Positions 8,601 through 17,440 are shown, counted from the stretch's first letter. The stretch: 64,000 nt of DNA from Burkholderia ubonensis (GCF_902833085.1 NZ_CADFEB010000012.1:1-64000); one strand, 5' to 3'. Made by a program: numbers and translations. Notes: generated by a model from the letters alone, not told the origin.

Positions 8601-9269
8601 CTACATCAATCCAGCATCTCGTGCCTCTTGGCCGATGTCGCGCATAACTTGCAGTTCGGTAACCTGAGACAAGATGTCCAAATGAACGTGTGCATCGAGC
8701 TTTTGCAGCCGATCAAGAATCGGGGCCCCGCCCAACGCGAGAGCTGGCACGAACCCGTACATGGTGGTGTGATCAAGAGGACCCAACTTTTCCAGCGCGC
8801 GTTCAAAAAGCGGGGACTTTTCACTATCCAAAAGATCAAACGCTTCTTTCGAGCACGTACTAAAGAAGAGTTGAATAGCCAAGTCCGGACCTCTTTTTTT
8901 GAACTTTTGCTCATCAAACGAGGGGAAAATCATGCCATATGGGGTGATGACTTTTAGCGACTGCCCCGTGCTTTCGCCCCACAGAATCAGTTCGCCGAAT
9001 GCAGTACGCGCGATAACGTAGTACGCATCGCGCTCCATGAAGTCCGTCTCGCCAACCCAGGCTTCCAACTCGTCTTCCCATTCGTCAGGGTCGACGGTCC
9101 AGAGCAGACCCTTGGCATAGCCGCACCATCCGTACTCCTGCCAATATTCCAGAAGCTTGTTCGGCAGCTTTCCCCGGAACCGTTCAATCTTCTCAGGAGG
9201 CACATCCTGTCGGGCAATCGAAGGGCCGAATTCCTTGAATCCGAGAAAATTCTCCATGAACTGATCCAT
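8601..9269 (-). CDS. GAD-like/DUF1851 protein, putative Tdi-type T6SS immunity
   Basis: A 222-aa cytosolic protein with no signal or membrane segment. The N-terminal half (FKEFGPS...LLEYWQEYGWCGYAKGLLW) resembles the GAD-like domain. The C-terminal half (about 115-205, with DHTTMYGFVPALALGG) resembles DUF1851. That two-domain layout is known for Tdi immunity proteins, which neutralise Tde-type Ntox15 DNases in Agrobacterium. It lies 10 bp downstream of the Ntox15-type effector gene on the same strand, as expected of a cognate pair. GC content and codon use are clearly lower than in the core genes, suggesting horizontal acquisition. The domain call rests on pattern recognition; the pairing is inferred from context. 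Confidence 0.8.
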   Translation of the reverse strand: MDQFMENFLGFKEFGPSIARQDVPPEKIERFRGKLPNKLLEYWQEYGWCGYAKGLLWTVDPDEWEDELEAWVGETDFMERDAYYVIARTAFGELILWGESTGQSLKVITPYGMIFPSFDEQKFKKRGPDLAIQLFFSTCSKEAFDLLDSEKSPLFERALEKLGPLDHTTMYGFVPALALGGAPILDRLQKLDAHVHLDILSQVTELQVMRDIGQEARDAGLM

Positions 9270-9279
9270 TGCTCCTTCC

Positions 9280-10668
9280 TCACTTTTTGCATCGCTTGAG
9301 CTTTGCGTTCATTCTAGTACTCCCCCGCTCCGATTCGGGGACTTCCTTTGCAGCCTTATCGAGCTCCCCGACACGATCTTTCCACTGCGATCCGATCGAC
9401 GAGTTTACGCCACGATCGCCCATCATAGTGACAACGTCCTTACCACCCGCGATCATGTCCGGGTTATGCAGCGCGGCCAACGTCTTCATCCGCTCGGCCG
9501 CCATTTCAGCGGCTTGTTTCTGAGCTGCTTCTCCGAAAATTCCTCGTTCGCTTAAGGCTTCTTCAAACTGGGAGGCCAGCTCACGCGAGTACTTTGCCCT
9601 TGCCTGCTCCTGTGCGGCTCCAGTGCCCGCCCTCCCGATCTGCTGATAGCGCGCTCGCCCTTCGAGATACTCCTTGACACTGAGGTCGTTTAAGCCCTTT
9701 TCCTGCTCAAGAAGTTGTCGGTCATATTCTTTTGTGTCGCCTTTCGCGTTTTTCTTGAAGCACTTCACCAAGTGCTCCTTCATCCGCTTTAGCTTGACCT
9801 TCAGGCCGTCTTTGCCTTTCTCGCCCGCCTCTGCCTCCTCTTTCAACTTCCGGAGTCGTTCGGCTTCTGCTTCGGCCTTTTTTGCTTCTTCCGCCTCCTT
9901 CGCCAACTTGGCCGCCTTGGCGGCCTCCTCTGCCTCTTTCGCCAGCTTGGCCGCTTTCGCCGCCTCTTCCGCAGCATGTGCCCCCTTAGCCAAGCTCGCC
10001 GCTCCCTTGGCGAGCTTGCCTGCCGTGGTCACCACTTTCCCACCCGGAATCATGCTTGCGGCGGATAGCCCTGCCTCGACCATATCGCCTTCGGCCGCGT
10101 AAATCCCCGCATCCGCCGCCCCGGTCACGACGGAGAGTCCTGGCACGAAACTCGCCACACCGAGCACACCGTGCACCCACGGACTGGCCTTGCTCCACCA
10201 GCCTTCCTCTTTGGGCGTTTCCGGCTTTACCGGTGGATTGCTGCTAGCGCTCGGCTTTCCCCCTTCGATGGATACGCTGGGAGCCGACTGAGTTACGTAG
10301 ATACCGGGGCAATTCCCGCCATTGAGCGTACATGGATCTCCTTCACGAATCACCGGCTTGCCCGTGATTCGAACCGTACTAGAACCTTTAACCGGCTTGA
10401 CCTCGCCACTCACGGTCCCGCTCTTCACGCCCTTGCAGGACCCGGCGGCATCCCCCTTGCAGCTTGGTTGCGTGCTCTGATTGAGCACATAGACGGGATC
10501 ACCGTTGAAGCGTACGTTCGGCACCGTACCCAGGCTGCTCGACAAGTCTTCGGTAACAGGGTACGGCAATGGCGGCGTACTGCTGCCGACCGGCGTCTTG
10601 TTGATAGACGGCGCTGTTGAAACAGCCTTGAACGCGCTGTCCTTGCGCGCCCCGAGTTGGCTAGCCAT
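9280..10668 (-). CDS. PAAR-like (DUF4150) T6SS effector with Ntox15-type nuclease domain
   Basis: 462 aa. The N-terminal 140 residues carry the DUF4150 PAAR-like pattern (LPYPVTEDLSSSLGTVPNVR, then VLNQSTQPSCKGDAAGSCKG and IREGDPCTLNGGNCPG) that caps a VgrG spike. A hydrophobic segment at about 163-208 and an Ala/Lys/Glu-rich helix at about 217-300 follow. The C-terminal region (about 301-455) contains H401-N-P-D404 in ALHNPDMIAGGKD, matching the HxxD active-site motif of Ntox15 (Tde) DNases. ATG 10668 overlaps the DUF2169 stop by 8 nt. Predicted role: DNA degradation in a rival cell after T6SS delivery. Activity is inferred; the fold could instead serve another nuclease specificity. Confidence 0.85.
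   Translation of the reverse strand: MASQLGARKDSAFKAVSTAPSINKTPVGSSTPPLPYPVTEDLSSSLGTVPNVRFNGDPVYVLNQSTQPSCKGDAAGSCKGVKSGTVSGEVKPVKGSSTVRITGKPVIREGDPCTLNGGNCPGIYVTQSAPSVSIEGGKPSASSNPPVKPETPKEEGWWSKASPWVHGVLGVASFVPGLSVVTGAADAGIYAAEGDMVEAGLSAASMIPGGKVVTTAGKLAKGAASLAKGAHAAEEAAKAAKLAKEAEEAAKAAKLAKEAEEAKKAEAEAERLRKLKEEAEAGEKGKDGLKVKLKRMKEHLVKCFKKNAKGDTKEYDRQLLEQEKGLNDLSVKEYLEGRARYQQIGRAGTGAAQEQARAKYSRELASQFEEALSERGIFGEAAQKQAAEMAAERMKTLAALHNPDMIAGGKDVVTMMGDRGVNSSIGSQWKDRVGELDKAAKEVPESERGSTRMNAKLKRCKK
9893..9970 (-). repeat. Two tandem 39-bp units in the effector linker
   Basis: Units 9893-9931 and 9932-9970 are diverged copies encoding two adjacent 13-residue EEAAKAAKLAKEA blocks in the helical linker between the PAAR-like and toxin regions. 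They keep the frame and lengthen a predicted helix. Confidence 0.75.
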
Positions 10669-12079
10669 GTGCCGCCCCCTCGTCTTGAGATGTGACGGCC
10701 ATCGCGCTGATGTCTCCACGCTCGACCATACGCAATTCCAGTACTCGCACGCCGGGCTGTTTGGCAAGCGTTGCTCGCCAAATGCACGACACCTCGCGCC
10801 GGTCGGGATCGATCAATATCGTGTCGAGTCGAGATTCAAGCTCTCCGATGCCTCCGTTTTCGAACCGGACCAGAACAAATGGCAAGTGACCCGGAAGTGT
10901 CAACGTCAACCTGACATCACCAGAAGCGTCCAGTGCGGTGCATGGCGTCGCAGAGGTACACAAATTCACCAATTCGATTTGCTCATCGCCTCTCAGCCCA
11001 TCCACCTGCTGATCCGGCCACGCCGCGTTCCACACCGCAAAATCAAAGTCCTCCGGCAACGGCGCTTCACTCTCGGTGAACGCCTGATCTATCGTTCCCA
11101 CCAACTTTGCACGCTCAGGATGTCCTTTAGGACGGACACCCAGCCCAGCAACAAGCGGCTCCGCGTCATCGAGCCTACCGACACGAGCACGATCGAAATG
11201 AGCCAAAGTAACAGGATGCCCTGGGTATTCGATTTGTGGTGCAGCAACGGTGTCGATGCCCGCCGCATTCAGATACCAGTCGCGTGTAAACCCCTGTCCC
11301 GCGATGTTGGCTGGATACGCGTCATGGGCGACCGGCGCGCGCGGTGCGTCTGGATGGGCATCTGCCTGCTCCGGCGTCAAACGCTCCTTCTTCGGGACTC
11401 TGTCGGCAGCCTTGTTGTCCAGTTCGATGCGGCATTGGCCACCAAATGCACGTTCAAGGTTCACCGGAACCGTGTGTGCTGGCTGCGGGGTCGTTAATCG
11501 CCAAGCCGGCAAACGTACGATGCCCAGGGAGCCGACCTTGACCAGTGCAGCCGCGAAACGCAGCCACCCTGTCCGCCTGACGAACTGGCGTTCGCCCGTG
11601 ACAACTAGCGTCTTGTCGATCAGGCGATGACCTGGGGTCATCGTTTTCTTTGCGCGCTCAACTTCCGCTCGCCAAGCCTGCATCTTTTCGGGAGACGCGG
11701 GCATTAACGGATTGAGCCCATGCGGCTTCGGGGGCAACGGCACGGGTGTATCAGGCCGACCAACCACAAGCCGAACCTCGAATTTTCCGGGTACTTTGCC
11801 ATCCGGCCGCCGAGGCGGATAAGCCATCGCATTGACGATCACGTCGCATCGGGGCTTGTAAGGACAGAAGTCTGATTCCTGCCGAACGCTGCCTTGCATG
11901 TCAGCGCCAAAGAACTCGTCCGCCTCACACAACGGTTGCTGTTCCTCGGAGAACTGGAGTCCGTCCGTATCGTTCCATGTCAGGGTCTGCCGTAGAACCA
12001 CGACATGAAATTCCTGGTCACGAGGATCAACACCAGCAAAGGCCAGCGCAGGAAAGGGGGTGTGGTTGATGAACTCCAT
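10661..12079 (-). CDS. DUF2169 T6SS adaptor/accessory protein
   Basis: 472-aa cytosolic protein starting MEFINHTPFPALAFAGVDPR, the usual beginning of DUF2169 proteins, with FVRRTGWLRF and the VPVNLERAFGG stretch in mid-protein. DUF2169 proteins serve as loading adaptors for DUF4150 effectors; the Agrobacterium vgrG2-linked DUF2169 gene is needed for Tde2 delivery. Here it sits 4 bp after vgrG and overlaps the effector start, so vgrG, adaptor, effector and immunity form one translationally coupled unit. The family call is firm; the adaptor role is by analogy. Confidence 0.88.
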   Translation of the reverse strand: MEFINHTPFPALAFAGVDPRDQEFHVVVLRQTLTWNDTDGLQFSEEQQPLCEADEFFGADMQGSVRQESDFCPYKPRCDVIVNAMAYPPRRPDGKVPGKFEVRLVVGRPDTPVPLPPKPHGLNPLMPASPEKMQAWRAEVERAKKTMTPGHRLIDKTLVVTGERQFVRRTGWLRFAAALVKVGSLGIVRLPAWRLTTPQPAHTVPVNLERAFGGQCRIELDNKAADRVPKKERLTPEQADAHPDAPRAPVAHDAYPANIAGQGFTRDWYLNAAGIDTVAAPQIEYPGHPVTLAHFDRARVGRLDDAEPLVAGLGVRPKGHPERAKLVGTIDQAFTESEAPLPEDFDFAVWNAAWPDQQVDGLRGDEQIELVNLCTSATPCTALDASGDVRLTLTLPGHLPFVLVRFENGGIGELESRLDTILIDPDRREVSCIWRATLAKQPGVRVLELRMVERGDISAMAVTSQDEGAAHG

Positions 12080-12083
12080 CGGA

Positions 12084-14195
12084 TCAGTTCACGTCCACAT
12101 CTTTACCGTTGATTTCCACCGGACCAGAACCTTCAATGAGCAGCCTGACGCCCTTGAGAGTGATGTTGCCGTCCTCGTCCATGCGAAACGTGGACTTGCC
12201 GACTGTGACCTCGAAAACCTTACCGGCCTTAATCGTGTAGGACTGCCCTACCATCGCCGTCTTGGACAGGCCCACTTCCTCGGCACTCGCAAGGCCGGCC
12301 GACGTGTTGACCGCCCCGACCACCGTGACCTGATATCCGCCGCCGACCGTCAATGCTTTCGCAAGCCCGACCGTCTCCGTCGACGTCAGTGCGATCAGGA
12401 TGTTCTCCATCCCCTCGATCGTCTCGTTCCGGTTGCCGCCTACCGTCAGCGTCTCGTTGTTACCGACGCGCTCGGTGCGATCCACGCCGATGTTGATGGT
12501 TTCGTTGTTGTCGACGGTCTCCGTACGATCGTGGCCAACGTGAACGGTTTCGTCGTGGTCGATATTCTTGCTGCGATCGTTCCCGACCCAGTGCGACTCG
12601 TCGTGCTCGACCTCGATCCGCTGATCCTTCTCCGCGTGCAGCCAGACCTCTTCCGCACCCTTCTTGTCCTCGAAGCGAATTGCGTTCGCCGCGTTGACGT
12701 TGCCGGTCTTGGTCGAGCGCGTGAGAATCCCGCTCTGCGTCGCGTTCCCCGGCAGGACCCACGGCGGCATGTTGGCCGAGTTGTAAACGCTCGATATGAT
12801 CAGCGGCCTGTCAGGGTCGCCATCCAGGAAAATGATGACCACTTCGTCGCCGATCCGCGGAATCTGAATCATCCCGAACCCACGCCCGGCCCACGGCTGC
12901 CCGACGCGCACCCAGCACGAACTGCCCTGGTTGCGTTTGCCGAGTCGGTCCCAATGGAACTGCACCTTCACGCGACCGAGGTTGTCGGTGTAGATCTCCT
13001 CGCCCTCCGGCCCCACGACGATCGCGGTCTGCGGCCCGATGATCGACGGCCGCTCGATCGTGAAAGCAGGGCGATACGGGATCTTCTTGCGGATGCAGGT
13101 GAAATTGCATTGATAAGTCGCTGCGCCTTCACCGGCCTGATAGTTGTTCGTGCCGCTATGCGTGACCGTCGTCAGCAGAAACTGGCGGTCCTCAGGTTTG
13201 GCATTGCTGTGATCGTAGTGATCGTCCAGCTCGAAGTAGCGGCACGGCGTCAACCGGCGGCTGGTGGTCGTCCCGACGAAGACCTTGCTGTGCGCTGCCA
13301 GCGCCTGGGTCCTGAAACGCGCAAGCTCCTCTCCACGGTCGCTGTCGGCAAAGCCGTGTTCGCCCAGGTAGTCATAGACTTCGTACGACGGCACCTCCCC
13401 CTGCTTGACCTCCGTTCCCCCGGACACGAAGCGGCGCGCATGCGGCGCCTTGTAGTCGAATGTCTTCAACCCGACGCTGCCGGACTCCAGCTGCCGGCTC
13501 GCCTGGAATGACGTCACGACCGCCAGATCGTCGAAGGCCTCGCCCTTGGAGTACTGCAACGCCGGACTGCGACCGTCGATCGGCTTCGCGGCAATGGAGT
13601 TGTCCGTGATGATGAGCTTGTGGCCGTCTTTCGCATGCTCGAAGAAGAAGAACAGGCCATCTTCCTGCATCAGCCGCTCGACGAACTCCAGATCGGTTTC
13701 CCGGTACTGCGTGCAGTAGCTGCGATTCTGCGTTGCCTTCGACAATCGGAATTCGAACGACGCGATCTGACCATATTCCCGAAAGACTTTCGAAAGAATG
13801 GCTTCGGTATTCTCTTCCTGAAAAATCCGGATGTCGCGGCGGCGTGACAGCATCCAGAGCCACGGCAGGATCGTCGCGCTATAGAGCGTGAAGCCCCCGT
13901 CGTTGTCGAGATGCGTGAAACCGGCGACGTAGCCGTGGAAATACCGCTCTTCCGAACTCGCCAATGCATCGGTCAGCTGTAACGTAATCGTCACTGGTTG
14001 TCCGATCAGCTTCTTCAGTTCGATATTCGCGTCCTGAGACGCGAGGCGAACGTGAATCTCGAAATTCCGAGATAAGCCTTCGGTACAGTGAAAATCGACG
14101 AGCACCAGATCGGACCGCCCTTTCAGGGGTGTCTCGATGGTAAAAAGCCGATTGCTCTGAAGCCCAAAAAAGCTTGCAGCATCTGACATTTGCAT
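12084..14195 (-). CDS. vgrG: Type VI secretion tip protein VgrG (TssI)
   Basis: 703 aa. The N-terminal gp27-like region (about 1-380) contains ETPLKGRSDLVLVDFHCTEGLSR and the IFQEENTEAILSKVFREYG helix. The OB-fold spike base follows, with GEEIYTDNLGRVKVQFHWDR and CWVRVGQPWAGRGFGMIQIP. The C-terminal triple beta-helix has repeats such as VGHDRTETVDNNETINIG. No extra catalytic domain is fused, so it is a structural VgrG that needs a cargo effector; the downstream PAAR-like nuclease fits. ATG 14195 is preferred because of GAGG 7 nt upstream; ATG 14189 is the alternative. Confidence 0.95.
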   Translation of the reverse strand: MQMSDAASFFGLQSNRLFTIETPLKGRSDLVLVDFHCTEGLSRNFEIHVRLASQDANIELKKLIGQPVTITLQLTDALASSEERYFHGYVAGFTHLDNDGGFTLYSATILPWLWMLSRRRDIRIFQEENTEAILSKVFREYGQIASFEFRLSKATQNRSYCTQYRETDLEFVERLMQEDGLFFFFEHAKDGHKLIITDNSIAAKPIDGRSPALQYSKGEAFDDLAVVTSFQASRQLESGSVGLKTFDYKAPHARRFVSGGTEVKQGEVPSYEVYDYLGEHGFADSDRGEELARFRTQALAAHSKVFVGTTTSRRLTPCRYFELDDHYDHSNAKPEDRQFLLTTVTHSGTNNYQAGEGAATYQCNFTCIRKKIPYRPAFTIERPSIIGPQTAIVVGPEGEEIYTDNLGRVKVQFHWDRLGKRNQGSSCWVRVGQPWAGRGFGMIQIPRIGDEVVIIFLDGDPDRPLIISSVYNSANMPPWVLPGNATQSGILTRSTKTGNVNAANAIRFEDKKGAEEVWLHAEKDQRIEVEHDESHWVGNDRSKNIDHDETVHVGHDRTETVDNNETINIGVDRTERVGNNETLTVGGNRNETIEGMENILIALTSTETVGLAKALTVGGGYQVTVVGAVNTSAGLASAEEVGLSKTAMVGQSYTIKAGKVFEVTVGKSTFRMDEDGNITLKGVRLLIEGSGPVEINGKDVDVN

Positions 14196-14326
14196 GGCAG
14201 CCTCGGAACCCGCATCGGAAGGGCAGGATATTATTCGTCGGTGGATTTTAAACCGCCTGCATCAAGAAGAATCAAATTTTGCGATTCTTGTGATTTTTAT
14301 ATGGGGACGGATTATACGGATGGCGA

Positions 14327-16204
14327 ATGGAAAATCTGCTGCCCCACTATGAATACGAGGTCGGCCTGCTGCTTCACGGCCTGACGGAGTTTGCCCGGCG
14401 CTATCCGAAAATCGGTGCCCGGCTCGGGATCGCGAATGGTCAAGGTGATCTGCACGTCGACCGGATGATCCAGACCTTTGCGCTGCTGGCCGCGCGCGTC
14501 GACGCGAAGCTCGGGGACCACTACCCGGAATTCACCGAATCGCTGCTCGAAATGCTGCACCCGCAGTACCTGCGCACTGTGCCCGCCTGCGCGATCGCGC
14601 AATTCGATCCGACGACCCTGTTCGGCCAATTGACGACACCGTTCACGATGTCGCGCGGTACATCACTGGATGCCAATGCCGCACCATGCCGGTTTCGGAC
14701 GGTCTACGACATCACGCTATCCCCGCTGCGCATTCAATTGGCGCGCTATGCACCGGCTACGCTGGTTCCCGCAGCCGTCCGGCTGCCAACCGACGTCACC
14801 GGCATCCTGTCGATCGCGTTCGCCAGCGCAACGGCATCGGAAACCTTCGATGCCGCGATCCCGTCCGGCCCGGTCCGCGTTCACTTGTCCGGCGACCGGC
14901 CCCGCGTCGCCGCACTCACTGATGCGCTGCTGTTGCGCGCATGCGCCGCATTCGTCGAGATCGACCAAAGCGGCCGATGGACCGCGTTGTCCAACGTACC
15001 GATCCAGGCTGCGGGTTTTGACGAGAGCGAACGCTTGCTGCCGGAAGAGCCGACCGGCGACTCGGCCGCCTTCCAGTATCTGATCGAATATTTCGGATTC
15101 CCGGAGAAATTCGATTTCGTCGACATCGACCTGGGGCGGATACGACGTGCTGCGCGAGCACCGCATGCACGGCTGTTGACGCTGCACATCGCCATCCGCG
15201 GCACGCCCGCGGAATCGATCGCCGCCCAGGCACTGGACGGCCTGGACGCCGCGGCCTTCAAACTGTTCTGTACGCCGGTCGTCAATCTGTTCAAGCGGCC
15301 TGCGACGCCGATCCAGTTGACGAGCACCGACACGGCGTACCCCGTAACACCCGTCCCGCTGCAAACCGGCTCTCCGCTCGACGTGTATTCGATCGATGCC
15401 GTCTATCTGGGAGATCGAACGCAATCCGACCAGGAAAAAACGGCACCCACGGCCGGCCATACTCCGCGAACCACCGTCCTGCCCTATCGCGCATTCAGTC
15501 ACGGTCGTCCGCCGGAACCCGCGATCGCATACTGGACAGCCTTGCGAGATCCCTATGCCGCGGCCGGCACGTCCCGCCCACCACTCCTGCTGTCGCTGCT
15601 CGGCTTGGAGGGCACTCCCGCACACCCGAAGCGCCCGCAAGTCGACGTCGATGTCACTGCAACCAACGGAGACTTGCCCTCTCGCTTGCCGATCGGCGCA
15701 CCGGACAGCGATCTGCTGCATGAAGGTGCGGCATTGGCCTGCCCCATCCGGCTGCTCACACGACCGACCTTGCCGAGCGCGCTGCCACGCGGGCACGACG
15801 CGTTGTGGCGGGTTCTGGCGGGCATGTCGCTGCACCCGTTCGACCTGACTCAATCGGGCTTGAAGGCGTTCAAGGACTTCCTCCGGCTGCATGCGCCGCG
15901 CGCGAACGTACTCGCGCAACGCTGTATCGACGCGATCACCGACCTGGACAATCAACCTGCGATCAAGTGGATGGCGCTCGACAGCCCGTTTCCGTCGTTC
16001 GTGCGCGGCGTGGAAATCTTCGTGTCTCTCGACGAGGGCGTGCTGCGCGACGTCACGCTGAACCTGTTCGCGCAAGTGCTCGAACGGCTTTTCGCGCCGT
16101 ACACGCCGACGAACAGCTACGTGCAACTGGTCGTCCGCTCGTCGCAGACCGGCAGAGAACTGCTGCGTTGCACCGCACAGCCGGGAACGCGCCCGCTGAT
16201 CTAG
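14327..16204 (+). CDS. tssF: Type VI secretion baseplate subunit TssF, orphan copy
   Basis: 625 aa. The N-terminus reads LLPHYEYEVGLLLHGLTEFARRYPKIGARLG, followed by RMIQTFALLAARVDAKLGDHYPEFTESLLEMLHPQYLRTVP. Both are the hallmark start of TssF/VasA/ImpG baseplate wedge proteins, and the length is in the family range. No tssE, tssG, tssK or sheath gene is near, so it is outside a main T6SS cluster. It is divergent from vgrG across 131 bp, and its TAG stop touches the stop of the next gene with no gap. It probably supplies an alternative baseplate wedge or is a relic; the frame is intact. Confidence 0.85.
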   Translation: MENLLPHYEYEVGLLLHGLTEFARRYPKIGARLGIANGQGDLHVDRMIQTFALLAARVDAKLGDHYPEFTESLLEMLHPQYLRTVPACAIAQFDPTTLFGQLTTPFTMSRGTSLDANAAPCRFRTVYDITLSPLRIQLARYAPATLVPAAVRLPTDVTGILSIAFASATASETFDAAIPSGPVRVHLSGDRPRVAALTDALLLRACAAFVEIDQSGRWTALSNVPIQAAGFDESERLLPEEPTGDSAAFQYLIEYFGFPEKFDFVDIDLGRIRRAARAPHARLLTLHIAIRGTPAESIAAQALDGLDAAAFKLFCTPVVNLFKRPATPIQLTSTDTAYPVTPVPLQTGSPLDVYSIDAVYLGDRTQSDQEKTAPTAGHTPRTTVLPYRAFSHGRPPEPAIAYWTALRDPYAAAGTSRPPLLLSLLGLEGTPAHPKRPQVDVDVTATNGDLPSRLPIGAPDSDLLHEGAALACPIRLLTRPTLPSALPRGHDALWRVLAGMSLHPFDLTQSGLKAFKDFLRLHAPRANVLAQRCIDAITDLDNQPAIKWMALDSPFPSFVRGVEIFVSLDEGVLRDVTLNLFAQVLERLFAPYTPTNSYVQLVVRSSQTGRELLRCTAQPGTRPLI

Positions 16205-16777
16205 TCAATGCAGATAGCCGACCAAAATGCCGGCGCCCGCACCGGCTTGCAAGCCAACGGTCGTTCCGCCCATCAGCAGGACCGCGGGCGCATGAGCAAT
16301 GGCGTTCTCCGCAAGCCAGGTCATCGCGGGGCTCGACAATCCCAGCGCGAGTTGCGCTGAATTGATGCCGAGAAGCATGGCCGATCCTGCTTTGCCATAT
16401 CCGATGCCCAGTCCGCCGTCGAGATAAACCGTGCCCCCCTGGAAATCGGCCTCGGCAAGTTCCGCGCCGCGAAACGCCGGCGTCATGAACACAAGCCCCG
16501 CACTGTCGAAGGACTTGACGGAGCCAGCCCCTCCCACTTCATGCCCGGCGATTTTCGGAATCCTGATCTCCGGCAACGCGAATCTCGGGAGCTTGATCTT
16601 CGGAATGCGAAGACCAAAGCCCAACCCCACACCCACGCCACCATAATAGAAGTCGGTCTCACGGCCGCCGGGGTCGGCCAAAACGATCGTGCCGCCCGAA
16701 GCGACGACGAATTCGATGCTGGCGCCGCCTGTTGCGCCGGTCTTATAGCTCCAGTTGCTGGATCTCAGAATTGACAC
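16205..16777 (-). CDS. Glycine-rich hypothetical protein of the T6SS island
   Basis: 190 aa from GTG 16777, chosen because GAGAGGA lies 8 nt upstream and this start clears the upstream gene's stop. I do not recognise a family. The N-terminal part (SNWSYKTGATGGASIEFVVASGGTIVL) looks beta-rich. A middle repeat-like stretch, RIPKIKLPRFALPEIRIPKI, follows a Gly-rich run (GGVGVGLGFGL). The C-terminal 90 residues are Gly/Ala-rich and hydrophobic, ending GLQAGAGAGILVGYLH. There is no signal peptide. It is 23 bp downstream of the DUF3592 gene and convergent with tssF. A membrane-inserting or effector-associated role is possible but unproven. Confidence 0.7.
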   Translation of the reverse strand: MSILRSSNWSYKTGATGGASIEFVVASGGTIVLADPGGRETDFYYGGVGVGLGFGLRIPKIKLPRFALPEIRIPKIAGHEVGGAGSVKSFDSAGLVFMTPAFRGAELAEADFQGGTVYLDGGLGIGYGKAGSAMLLGINSAQLALGLSSPAMTWLAENAIAHAPAVLLMGGTTVGLQAGAGAGILVGYLH

Positions 16778-16800
16778 GGCCGGTGTCCTCTCAGGTTCTG

Positions 16801-17178
16801 TTATTTTCTGGGCGGGAAATTCATCAGCGCGAAGAAGATGAACCCGACGCCAAAAATAAACGCCATCAGCGTCCAGTTCCACACCGCGCCAAACCGATTG
16901 ATGGTGGCCGTCCGCGAAGGCGCCTCCGGCTGATACAGCACGGTGACCTTGTCGCCGACCTTCGTTCCGTAAATCATCCCGCCCTGCGGATAGGAAATGC
17001 GTTTGCCGGTTCTTGTCACAAATTCAACCTGGGGATGGCTGCCACCGGCATTCAAGCTGACGACCGCCCCAGGAACCGCGATTGCCGTCCGTAGAAAATC
17101 CCACGTCGACCACGCCGTAAAAGCCGCGATCACGAGAAAAACGACTCCGATTACAATGCCTGCGATAGCCTTGAACAT
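16801..17178 (-). CDS. DUF3592 membrane protein
   Basis: 125 aa with an N-terminal membrane helix (about 5-27) and a C-terminal one (about 98-118) flanking an extracytoplasmic segment. That segment contains QVEFVTRTGKRISYP and the GDKVTVLYQPEAPSRTATINRF pattern typical of DUF3592. The function is unknown. In T6SS islands such proteins sometimes lie beside effectors and could be immunity-like. It is the first gene of a two-gene minus-strand unit with the glycine-rich protein. Confidence 0.75.
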   Translation of the reverse strand: MFKAIAGIVIGVVFLVIAAFTAWSTWDFLRTAIAVPGAVVSLNAGGSHPQVEFVTRTGKRISYPQGGMIYGTKVGDKVTVLYQPEAPSRTATINRFGAVWNWTLMAFIFGVGFIFFALMNFPPRK

Positions 17179-17331
17179 GAGCTCTCTCGATTTCCTTGAA
17201 AAGGCGAGCCGAGTCGCCCCTCACGTCAGTGCTCTGCGCGAGATTTTAAAACAAAACGATTCTGGCGCATCGTCTTCGAATTCGCGGTCATTCCCGAATC
17301 GCGCCGGCCGTCACGACCCATTTCGCACATT

Positions 17332-17341
17332 ACAAATTTGT
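17332..17341. promoter_or_regulatory. Palindrome upstream of the S24-type repressor
   Basis: ACAAATTTGT is a perfect 10-bp palindrome in the AT-rich segment about 100 bp before the repressor gene at 17441. It could be an operator or part of a promoter. Weak evidence. Confidence 0.25.
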
Positions 17342-17440
17342 TAGGGTACGATCGCCCTTATGAGCGGAGGCCACGCTGCACCCGCCCGTCTCTAAAATGT
17401 CGAGCATCCGCCAGCCCTCCGGGAGAGACAAGAACGCACT

